Source: Bettongia penicillata ogilbyi
Taxonomy: Eukaryota; Chordata; Mammalia; Diprotodontia; Potoroidae
Length of the DNA stretch: 64,000 nt
Assembly (NCBI GenBank): GCA_023548195.1
Contig: JAJHZJ010000754.1
Span: 806,001-870,000 of the forward strand
Reading direction: 5' to 3'
Shown here: positions 22,425-32,459 of the stretch, one piece after another
Position numbering within the stretch: the stretch's first letter is position 1
Layout of the letters: every line of letters begins with the position of its first letter
The notes under the pieces: model-generated
Database searches by the model: none
What the model was told of the DNA's origin: nothing
Seen by the model: only the letters and a program-made list of their open reading frames with translations
Made by a program: the position numbers and the translations under genes

Positions 22425-23085
22425 ATACTCTTTAACCCAGCAATACCACTTCTAGGGCCTATATTCCAAAGAGATCATAAAAATGGGAAAAGGACCCATA
22501 TGTGCAAAAATATTTATAGCAGCTCTTTTGGTGGTGGTCAAGAACTGGAAATCGAGGGGACGCCCATCAGTTGAAGAAGGGCTGAGCAACTTGTGGTATA
22601 TGAATGCAATGGAATACTATTGTGCTATAAGAAATGATGAGCAGGTAGACTTCAGAAAAACCTAGAAAGAGTTATATGAACTGATGCTGAGTAAAGTGAG
22701 CACTGTACACTGTAACAGCCATGGTGTGCAAGGACGGACTTTGATAGACTTAGCCCTTCTCACCAATGTAAGGATGTAAAATAATTCCAAAAAACTCATG
22801 ATGGGAAATGCCATCTGCATCCAGAGAAAGAACCATGGAGTCCAAATACAGAGTGAAGGATACAATTTTCTTTTTGTTTTGTTTTGTATTTTTTTCTTTC
22901 TCATGGTTCCTCCCATTTATTCTAATTCTCCTATACAATATAACTAATGTGAAAATGTTTAACAGGAATGTATAGGGAGAGCCTTTATCGCATTGCATGC
23001 TGTCTTGGAAAGGGAAGGGAGAAAATTTTAAACTTATGGAAGAGAATGTTGAAAACTAAAAATAAATTAACTTATAAAAAAGGAA
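22425..23085 (+). mobile_element. L1 3' end (ORF2 C-terminus and 3' UTR)
   Basis: In order: ctctttaacccagcaatacc, tttatagcagctcttttggt, cccatcagttgaagaagggc, ggaatactattgtgctataa, tgaactgatgctgagtaaag, then a 3' UTR and an A-rich end near 23,085. The short frame at 22,483-22,665 is the last recognisable ORF2-related frame. Confidence 0.85.
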
Positions 23086-24061
23086 AAAACAGAATTAATT
23101 GACATGCTAAAGTAGGACCATCCAAGTCACAGCTCAGGAGCTGCCAACAGAGCTCTCATTAGAACTGGAAGCCTGGAAACAAGATATGGACAGGAAGTAC
23201 CTTCAATGTAATATTGTATACACTAGGCTATACAGCAACACAACAAGGATCTGTGATTATATCAGTGTGGGAAATTTCGGATGGGAAAATTCTCATGACC
23301 AAGGCGGATTGAAGCCTGTCTATGACTTTCGGAGGATAGCCTGAGGCTCAGAAAAATCATGAGAGCTATCCAAGGTCACACAGATAGTTGTGTGTCAGAA
23401 ACAAGTCAGAAACAGACCGAGTTCAGCCCTCTCTTCCATTTATCCTCCATCTGTCTCTCTATGACATAAAATAATAATAGTGATGAAAAACTTCACTGGT
23501 ACTCCAGGATCATACTCTATTCATTTTCCCAAAGTAGGTCATAACAGAACAGGACCAGGCAAGCAAGGTTGGAGGTGAGATGCTACATATTTTGGAATAA
23601 AACTGATTGAGTACACTTATGACCAAACTAGGCTTGACTTGTCCTCACCTGAACCTTCATTAAGAGTCACACATTTCTACTGAACTCTCTTAGGCAGAAG
23701 TATACATCAGAGATCAGGGTAAAACACTAACAATTTTCCAGTGGTTAGGTTTGGAAGCTCTCCAGTACCAAGGAAATAAATATTGGAAATTGGGATTTGG
23801 ATTACCTTAGATTTCCTTTTTCTCAGGTTTCTTTGATGCTCTTGACCACTTCTACTTAGCATCATGTTCCTTCTAGGTTATTTGAGTCACCTGATTGCTA
23901 TATTAGCCAGAAAGGCAATCTGCTCATTTCCTCTCCAATCAATCTTCACGAGCCTAGTGGCTCCAAAATAAAAAAGAAATTGAATTAACTACAGTTGGGT
24001 AAATTCTTTCCTTGAAACCTGATGATGCAGACTGAGACTTATGATAACCATCAGATGTATA
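23086..24061. other. Intergenic, nothing recognised
   Basis: About 1 kb without an ORF, RNA gene or repeat family that I can name. Confidence 0.4.
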
Positions 24062-24240
24062 ACTTGCAAATGTTATTTTACCTGATGCTCATAAGCACTC
24101 TGGGTGGTAGGTGCTATTATTTATTCCCATTAAATAGATGAGGAAACTGTGATTTAGGAGAGATTAAGTGACTTGTGCAGCTAGAAAGTAGCTGGGACAA
24201 GGTTGGAATTTCCCACATTCTTATCTACTGCCCCACCAAG
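24062..24240 (-). repeat. MIR-like SINE
   Basis: Antisense MIR text: ttttacctgatgctcataag, tgggtggtaggtgctattat, then aatagatgaggaaactg and gattaagtgacttgtgcagc. Confidence 0.7.
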
Positions 24241-25119
24241 ACTAAGCCCCATCAAGTCTGTCTGTCTCTCTCCCTCTTTTAAATTATACTCAGCATCCAT
24301 TGGCAAACACAAACATATGATTACATATACAAGAACAAGGGGTTGTGAGTTTCTGGTTCTTGTTTATGCATTAAATATTGTGTTCGTCACTGGATGTTGA
24401 CGTCACAACTAAGTATTTATTGATTGGATGTCCTCAGATGTAAGAAAGAAAAAAATAATGTAGTTAGAGTGAAAGACAGCAGATGAACTGTCCATATATT
24501 CCATTGACATCCTACAATGTCATGGAAATGGAAGGATGTCAGCACACGAGGATGGACTCCATATGGATAACTTATGTAAGAAAGTGAGAGTCATAAAGGA
24601 CAGATTTGAATTACAAAGACCCCTGTCACATTTAAATCTTTTCACCTCCCTAGTTAGTTCCAGGTGCTAAATCATTTAGGAGAAAGGTCAGAGATATTCT
24701 TAGATAAGTAAGGACTCTCTGAAGAAATGGCATTAAATCCTTATTTTTCCAGGGTGGTGAGTTGCCTTGGCCCCATGGGCTCCCCTACATGTGTCCTTCA
24801 TTACTACTTCCCTTTAAATCTGTGCTCACTCTCACTCACCACAGTCTATAATTTGAGAAAGTGTGGTTTTGAGAGGTATTATAAGTATTGTTTTTTTTAA
24901 ACCCTTTGAGTCAATGTCTTTTCTAAAGAGCAGTTGAGTCTACTGGCAGAGTGTTGATGAGAAGAACATGAATGTGAGCTTGTGAGCTATAGTGTTAGCA
25001 ATAGTCACCCACAAGGTTATCATTTGAATCTGAAGAAGCAGTCCTTCTCAGAGCTCACCCAGCCAGTTTCAGCTGGGGAAAGTGAGCCTTGAGGAAGTGC
25101 TTTGTGTGGAGATGGATAA
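24241..25119. other. Intergenic, nothing recognised
   Basis: No domain-bearing frame and no repeat that I can assign. Confidence 0.4.
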
Positions 25120-25723
25120 CAAAAAGTCTTTTAAGTTTACTCTTACCTCTAAATGTTAGGAATTTTCTCTCAAAATCGGATCTAAATTTACCTTTTTGTA
25201 ATGTCCACCCACTGTTCCTTGAGAAAGTTGTCTATAAACATCTCTACTTCCTCTTCTCCCCTTTTTATCATTCAACCAAAATGGCTCTCTCCAAAGCTAT
25301 CAATGGTCCCTTAATAGCCAAATTTAGTGCCCTTTTCTCATTTCTCATCTTTTGTGATCTCTAGGTAGCCTTTTCCACCATCAACCACCCTCTTTTCCTT
25401 GACACTGTCTTCTAAGTTTTCATGACATTGGTCTATCTCTTGGTTCTGGGCATTTTCACTATCCTTCATGTCTGGACACTTTTCTTCTACATCTCTGCCT
25501 CTTGCCTTTCTTCAAGCCCCAAAGTCCTACATTTTATAAGAAGCCTATTCTGATCCCTCCTAATTCCTGTGACTTCTCTGCTAATTATTTCCTATTTATT
25601 CTGTCTGTAGCTAGTTTCTCCACATTCGTGCCCATTATCTCCCTCATTCCACTGTCAGGTCCTTGAGAGCAGAGACTGTCCTTTGCCTTTCTTTGCATCC
25701 CCAGAGCTTAGCATAGTGCCTGG
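25120..25723 (+). repeat. L2 LINE 3' region, 5' part of a split copy
   Basis: Pyrimidine-rich L2 text (tccttgagaaagttgtctat, ctttgcatccccagagctta) runs up to gcatagtgcctgg. The copy is then interrupted by an LTR and resumes at about 26,495 with ggctcatagtagatg. Confidence 0.75.
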
Positions 25724-26494
25724 TTGGAACAATCATTTTGATACCCCTACTCAACTTAGTCAGCATTTACTCAGTTTATTGTGATTTGATGGGTATCAAT
25801 GGTTGTATTAGTGAATTAAGCAGAAGAGGATTAAGGTTTAGTTATGTATGTTACTGCTGTTAGGATAAGAGTTATGAATGATTAATCTATCATGTATTGA
25901 TTACTTGTATTTGATTTATCAGCTAGGTTCACATTAGTTGGAAATCTCCACACTCCTCTACTGTAAAAGGTGCTGTAATAAGGTGCATTGCTGGTGCAAT
26001 ACCCCCTCACGCTTAAAAATCACTACTGTCCAGTCTCTGGTGACCTTTGCTTCAAACTCACAACTTCCTTGTACCCTAAGATACTGCTGTTCAAATGCTA
26101 GGGTCTTATGGCTTGGAGAAGGCCCCGATATGTTGTTTAAAGGATCTTATGAGTGTTAGAAAGCCCCTGCTGAGATGACCTGGAGCTGATGACCTGTGAA
26201 AAGTATGTTGACAAAGTAGTTATGATGGACATTCCCCTTAGCCACCGGTAAGATTTCCCCGCTTCTAGAACTGACCAATCAGTGAATTGTAATGCCTCTT
26301 TCCATTTTTAGTACTCTCCAAAGTGTATAAAAGTAGTTAGTACCCAAGGGGGTGAAGATGGGGGGCAATCCCAGATCAGGAGGAAGATTTTGGACCCAAT
26401 TCATTAGGTAACCCCCAGGCTCAATAATAAACTGATTAATCATGCTTGGAGTCCTTAGAGACTTTTGCTACAGGTTGGAATTTTATAGCCCACA
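25724..26494 (+). mobile_element. LTR (third ERV family) inserted into an L2 3' end
   Basis: A promoter-like layout near the 3' end fits an LTR: CCAAT box in gaccaatcag (26,273-26,282), TATA box tataaaa (26,326-26,332), and aataaa (26,426-26,431) about 65 bases before the end. The L2 motif 'gtgcctgg...catagtag' is split exactly around it. I could not define a clean target duplication, so the ends are approximate. Confidence 0.7.
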
Positions 26495-26536
26495 AGGCTC
26501 ATAGTAGATGTTTAATAAGTATTAACTGATTTCATG

Positions 26537-26586
<50 letters not shown>
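26495..26586 (+). repeat. End of the split L2, then a (TA)n microsatellite
   Basis: The L2 tail atagtagatgtttaataagt is followed at about 26,538-26,586 by about 48 bases of uninterrupted TA repeats. Confidence 0.85.
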
Positions 26587-26588
<2 letters not shown>

Positions 26589-26644
26589 TGAAGACAACCA
26601 TCATGTCTCCCTTTCTTCAGGCCCCCTAACCTCAGGCCATAGGG

Positions 26645-26880
26645 AATGGGCATTTATTAAGCCCCTGCTGTATGCTAAGGTACTGCATTAAGCCCTTTAC
26701 AAATACTATTTCATTTGATCCTCACAATATCCCTGGGTGGTAGGTGCCATTGTGGTTCCCATTTTACAGTTGAGTAAACTGAGGCAGGCTGGGATTAAGT
26801 GACTTGCCCAGGGTCCCATAGCTAGTAGGTTTCTGAGGCTGGATACTGGACTCTTGTTGAATCATAGGTTCCTGGATCTA
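26645..26880 (-). repeat. MIR-like SINE
   Basis: Antisense MIR pattern: gcatttattaagcccctgct, gatcctcacaatatccctgg, gtgacttgcccagggtccca and agctagtaggtttctgaggc. Confidence 0.85.
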
Positions 26881-26884
26881 GGCA

Positions 26885-27125
26885 GGCAGCTAGGTGTTGA
26901 AGTAAATAGAACACTGGGCCTAGAGTCAGGAAGACCTGAGTTCAAATCTGACCTCAGACACTCATGAGCTGTGTGACTCTGGGCAACTCACTTTACCCTC
27001 TTTGCCTCAGTTTTCTTATCTGTGAAATGAGCTAGAGAAGGAAATGGCAAACCACTCCATTATCTTTGCTAAGGAAACCCCAAATGGGTTCGTGGAAAGT
27101 CAGACATGACTGAAATGACTGAACC
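26885..27125 (+). repeat. tRNA-derived marsupial-type SINE, full length
   Basis: Starts ggcagctaggtgttgaagta, then agagtcaggaagacctgagt, tgtgtgactctgggcaactc, ggaaatggcaaaccactcca and tcagacatgactgaaatgac. Confidence 0.92.
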
Positions 27126-27544
27126 AGACCTTAGATAGTGGTTGACATCTGGTATGAGAGTAGCAACTAGCTTCCACTTGGAAGTTGGCTTGATTGACCT
27201 TGTAACTCAAGAGATGGATGGCCCAGGTTATTCTCTGAGGTGACTTGTACCCAGCTCAGCATCTCTAAGTCAGTAATGGGCTTTGTGAATAGGAGAAAGT
27301 CTCCCCCTTTCTGCACAAGCTCTGATGATTTTCACAAAGGGGCAGCTGCTCTCTGCTTACTCCATGGGTCCCCAAGGCTCCCCCTCACACCCTTATATCA
27401 CTCTGGGAGATAAACCAGATACTTCACCTCCTCAGTCAGGGTTCCTAGAAAGTGGGCTAAATGAAACGCTTTCATGATCTACCCAGAGGTGAATAATCTC
27501 ATCATTTCAACTGAACGTTATTTTTTTTTCTTTCCTTTGAAAAC
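27126..27544. other. Intergenic, nothing recognised
   Basis: Unassigned sequence without a supported ORF. Confidence 0.4.
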
Positions 27545-27780
27545 AATATGGCATAGTAGATTGAGTGTTGAGTTTGGAGTTAGGAAAACTGAAGTTGAAC
27601 TCTGCCTCTAAAGCTTATTGGCTATGATACAGGGCAAGTCACATAACTTTTCTTTTTAGCTTCAGTTTCCTTATCTACAGAATGGGGATAACAGGGCTAT
27701 CTCAAGAATCAAGTGAGAAAAGGTACTTTGCAAATGCTTTGCCAATTAGGCAAAGCTCTTTGCAAATGCTAGTTTATATA
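27545..27780 (+). repeat. MIR-like SINE
   Basis: atggcatagtagattgagtg, then gggcaagtcacataactttt, tcagtttccttatctacaga, and a tail gtactttgcaaatgctttgc. Confidence 0.7.
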
Positions 27781-28235
27781 GCTAATCTCTAAATGCCTCA
27801 GTTTCCTAATCTGTAAAATGAGTCTGAGAGAGTCAATGACCTCTGCCTAAAGCTTCTCCCTGCTCTCAGTCTACAATTCTATGACCTACTAAGTCCTCAA
27901 TGGGATGAGATTTGTTAGTGAAGGGAGTTGCCATGTGGGAAGTTCCCCACTGATGGTCACAAGATTCTTCATGCAGTCAAGTAATAAGTCCAAGGCAGGT
28001 GAAGCACAGAAGAAGGCTGAGGTTCCAGGGAATACAACTATTATTACCTTAGTTTTACAAATAAGGAAACTGAGGCCCACAGAGGGGAAGAGATTTACCC
28101 TAGGTCACACAACTGGTAAGTGGCAATACTAAGCTTTGAATGTAGGTCTGCTGGTGGTGTTCTTTCTCCTCTACTATAATACCCTTCATGTACCAAAAAC
28201 AATTGTTTCTTTGATGGCATTTATCATGAACACAG

Positions 28236-28470
28236 GGGCAGCTAGGTGGCACAGGGGATAGAGAATTGGGCCTGGAGTCAGGAAAATCTGAGTTCAAATC
28301 CAGCCTCAGACAGCTATGTGGCCCTGGGCAAGTCACTTTATCCTGTTTGCCTCACTTTCCTCATCTGTAAAATGAGATGGACAAAGAAATGGTATACCCC
28401 TAATATTTTTGCCTAAAAAAATCTCAAAAAGAATTTTCTTGACTAAAAAGAGTAAGCAACAACAAATCAT
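28236..28470 (+). repeat. tRNA-derived marsupial-type SINE, full length
   Basis: Starts ggggcagctaggtggcacag, then ctggagtcaggaaaatctga, tatgtggccctgggcaagtc and cctcatctgtaaaatgagat. The first part is very well preserved. Confidence 0.92.
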
Positions 28471-29039
28471 GAACATTAAACACAGAAATAATATCATGAT
28501 TGATGGAAGGTGGGAGGTTCCATCACAATCTCAAACCACTAAGAGGCAGCTTGGAGCAAATACTCTTTTTGGCGTTTATTAGCAATTCACTTTACCACCC
28601 TGTGCCTCAGTTTCCTCATCAGTAAAATGTGAATAAAAAGGCCCTGAGTACCTACCTCCCAGAGTTATTGGGAAGATGAGGCAGGAATGTTCTCCCAGTG
28701 ATTTACTGGGGATACAAATCTGAAAGTTTCTGCCCCCAAAGAGGTGGCATTTTAACAGCAGAAACCAACCGTGGGGGCGTGGGAGAGTGATAGCCAGGCA
28801 GGAGTTTTGTTCTGGACAAGGTCCTTCCAGAGACAGCAGTGGTGGGATTTGACCACAGTTCTCAGAGTCAGAGGTAGAAGGGAAAGGAGGGTCAAGCTGA
28901 AGGCCTGGAGGAAAATCTGGGGGCTTAGCTCCTCCAGAGTAGGGTCTCTGGAGGTCTGGTGGGAGACTGGAGCAATGGAAAGAGGCCAGGGCCCAGTGGA
29001 AGTATGAGTGGTGATGACTTCAGTACTGATGCAGAGGGA
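28471..29039. other. Sequence beyond the ACAD10 3' end, nothing firm
   Basis: A weak MIR-like piece lies at 28,590-28,680 (ctgtgcctcagtttcctcat). No promoter, CpG island or exon of a downstream gene is visible. Confidence 0.4.
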
Positions 29040-29655
29040 TGACAAAATTAAAATGCTTTATTCTAAATGTTGCTCACATTTCATAAACGTGCCCCAAGGC
29101 CATGTGATTTATTTCCTAATTTTTTCAATCTCCTTTCCTTTTTCTAAGGCCACACAATTTGGAGCCCCTGAGATGGCTGAGTGGGTGGTGTCAGGGGCCA
29201 GCTCTTAGTTTCACTCCAGGAGAGCTCCAGTGCCCCTTGGGCCGTCCATCTTCTCTGAAGGATCAGATGTTTCTTGACGGCAGAAGAGGGCACCATTGGG
29301 CAAATGAAGGCCCAGGGTGGTTCCCGCACCGCCACCCTCCTAGCAGGCCTTAGTTCTTAGTGTCCTTGGTTCACTCTCAGGGCCACTAAGTACCAGCCCA
29401 GCTGGATTCCCAGGCAGGCAGCCCGGCAGAGGCCAGCTCTGTGGCCTCTCGTGCATCATGAGATGTTTCTCACAGGGAGTTCTCCTGTAGGCAGTAAAAC
29501 GTCACGGTGATTGTTCCAAATCCAACACAACCAAAGGGCTGACATCCTAAATCACAGAGATGTTTCTAAATCATATTACTCCTAAGCCCCAAGCTTCCTA
29601 ATTCCTCCAGCTATGGCGCTGCTGCAGCTGCTGCTGGTGGCCACAGAGCAGAGAC
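29040..29655 (-). other. ACAD10: Probable ACAD10 3' untranslated region
   Basis: It follows the ACAD10 stop codon (29,656-29,658) without a break. The first good poly(A) signal on the minus strand is AATAAA at 29,062-29,057, with the cleavage point expected near 29,035-29,045. That gives a 3' UTR of about 615 bases. This is an inference from the signal and its spacing. Confidence 0.6.
29057..29062 (-). promoter_or_regulatory. Poly(A) signal AATAAA for ACAD10
   Basis: On the minus strand ttctaaatgtt... reads as agaataaagcattttaattt: a canonical AATAAA about 600 bases after the stop codon. I saw no other canonical hexamer between it and the stop codon. Confidence 0.6.
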
Positions 29656-29790
29656 CTAGCGCTTTAACTCCATCTTTGCCACGGTGGTCCTGTGAACCTC
29701 ATCAGGCCCATCTGCAAGCCGAAGTGCTCGCGCCCAAGAGAAAAACTGGGCCAGGGGAGAATCGCTGTTCAGTCCCGCAGCTCCAAAGGC
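29656..29790 (-). CDS. ACAD10: ACAD10 last coding exon (residues 730-773, stop)
   Basis: The acceptor is tgtgtttcag at the high-coordinate edge. The exon encodes the FAD-contacting GAAGL segment, then ADGPDEVHR and a C-terminus ending ELKR-stop. Asp756 aligns with the catalytic Glu of medium-chain acyl-CoA dehydrogenase (EGT motif), as in human ACAD10. Human ACAD10 ends a few residues later (HRI, from memory), so the C-terminus is slightly shorter here. Confidence 0.93.
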   Translation of the reverse strand, partial: AFGAAGLNSDSPLAQFFSWARALRLADGPDEVHRTTVAKMELKR

Positions 29791-32413
29791 CTGAAACACA
29801 GAGCAGGAAGTGAGAGGGGAAAGCAAGTAACAGATCTCCCTAAGGGGCTAACTGTGGGGCCACAAGGGACAGCAGACACCCTCACCTAACTCATGAACAA
29901 ACTGAATCCTGGAAGTGAAATGCCCCCCCAAGGTCACACAGAGGTCAAATGGGGTCAGCAATGGTGGAGTGGGAACTGGAGCTGCAGTCCTATCACTCAA
30001 GTCTGGCATGCCATATGCAATTATAAAATTCTGGGACTGAGCCTGGGAAGGGTCCTGACTCCCAGGACATGGATGACAGTGCCAACTCGGCCACTGTGAG
30101 TATTGCCTTCGCTAAGCAGCCCCACCTGACAAACTGTTGCCAAGAAAACTGCTCCTTCTCCAGCTGTGTGGGGACAGAGGATATAGGGGCAGGAAGCCTT
30201 AGATTTGGAAAGAATTTTACTGTTTACTAACCTCGACACATGTGAAAGGGATGTATGCTCTTGGTTAGGGAGCCTCAAAGGTCTCTTTTAGCTCCAAATC
30301 TATGATTTAGAATTATGTCCCTATGACTTGGGGTGCTGCTAAGGGGAAAAATTCAAAGGCCTTTTTCACTTTTTAAAGTCTGACTATTACAGGTTTAAAC
30401 CCACAAATCAGTGCTCTGGGCTTCATACTCACCTGAATAGCACGGTCAATCACTCGCTGGGCCATGGTTGGAGCCACCATTTTGATCATGGCAATGTCTA
30501 AAGCAGCTGCCTGGACAAACCAAGGAAAGCCAAGGATGGCATGGTGAGCGCCCAAGACAGAACCTTGGAAACCACAGCAGCTGACCTGGAACTTCAGACC
30601 AGCGGAGGGAGAGGCAGGATTGACCTTTCAATGCTCCCTATTGCTTCAAGAATATACAGAGCTCTCTTTAGGATGCCCTCCAGCTTATCAATGATCTTTT
30701 ACCACCTTGTGCCCAGAACTTAGCGCAATGCCACAACTGAGGTCTGGAAAAGGCTGAGGACAGCCAGGCTCTCATCTCCCTGCTAGTCCTAGAAGCCGGC
30801 TCCTTTGAAATGCAGCCCCCACTTTCTTAGCCACCATATCACAACACTGACTCATATGGAGCTTGTGCTCCACTGAAGCCCCCACTGCTTTTTTAGAACC
30901 AGAGCTGACTAATCATGCCACACCCTTCTTATACTAGCGAACTTGATGTTTTTGTGCCCACGTGTATGATTTTATTCTTATCCCCTCAAATTCTATCTGA
31001 GATTCAGACAAAACTTTGGTTCATCAGGACCACTAGGTCAGATTAGATATTGGCTTCTAGAGATGACACCCACCTGTCCTTTCCCACCTGAAGCATCCTG
31101 TTCTCAACAATGTAAATGGCGTCTCTTGTTCCCCATAGTGTAGAAGCATGTACCTTATTTCCTGCTACATCCATGAGGTGAGCAGCTTTCAACACAAGCA
31201 GTCTTGCCTGATCAATATCAGCCCGGGACTTGGCGATGTCAGCCAAAATGGTGCCCTGCTCCGCCAGCGGCTTCCCAAACGCCACTCGGGATTTCACCTG
31301 CAACACAGGGACAAAAGGCCCTTAAAGATGGTCCAGGCTCCATCACACAAATGCCATTCTAACCTCTCCTGGGCCAAGGGAGATGGCAAGACTTGGGATG
31401 AGGTTGTGAGAGGAGGAAGTAGGGGCATTAAAAAAGGGAGGGGTACTGGTGAACGTGGGGGCAAGAGTGGGAGGGCTACGTCCATTTTCAATTCTGCCTG
31501 GATGCTGGCCCAAGGTGATTTTGGAGGGGCCAGTAACTCTGGCCAGCCATTGTACTGCCCTCTGCAGAGTGCATCTATGTGGCACTACCCCTGCTTTGGG
31601 CTCCACCACCTCAAGGTAAAAATGTGGCAGCAGTCGCCTGATATGCAAGCAGCCAATGTGGGCCAGGAGCAGAGAAGAGCAATGGGTCCCCTTCCACTGG
31701 GGAGAGGAGGACACCCTCGGCCCTGTCTCAGAATTAGCTCTGTTCTTTACAGAAACGATGCCAAGTGAGGAAGTAGGGAAGACTCAGGCACGGGTCTGGC
31801 CCTGCTGCAAGTAAAGGCTCCCAGCTCGGAGGGAGAAAAGGCCACCAGGCAGATGTCAGGACTGTCTTTGTATCTCCTGCCTTTGTGTTTGAGTGTGTGG
31901 GCTTCTATGTATGTATGTGTGTATGCATGTATATGTCTATGTATGTGTCTGCAAGAGCATGTGTTTGGGTGAGTGTGTATTGGTGTGTACATGTGTGTGG
32001 TGTACATGTTTCTGTATGTGAGTGTGTTTGTGTGAGTGTGCAAATATGTGTATGAGTATATGTGTATCTGTGTATATGCATATCTCTGTGTGAGCATATG
32101 TGTGTTTGAGTGTATACATACGTGAGTAGATGTGTGTATTCGTGTGAATATATGTGAATGAGTGTATCTGTGCATAAGTGTACATGTATTTTTAGGTGTA
32201 TACATGTGTATGTCCATATGTATATGTGTATGAGTATGCACTTGTGTCTTGTGTGAATATATGTGTATGACTGTGTACATGTGGGTCTGTGCATGTGCAT
32301 GTAAATGAATGTATGTATAAATATTTTGTATGTCTGCATGTGTTTCTATGTGAGTATATGTGTGTGAGTGTGTGTATGTGTGTCTGTATGTGTATAAGTG
32401 TGTATGTATGAGG

Positions 32414-32459
<46 letters not shown>

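Noticed and set aside
31148..31768. 206-codon plus ORF
   Set aside because: It is antisense to an ACAD10 exon (31,154-31,297) and runs into intron. No domain.
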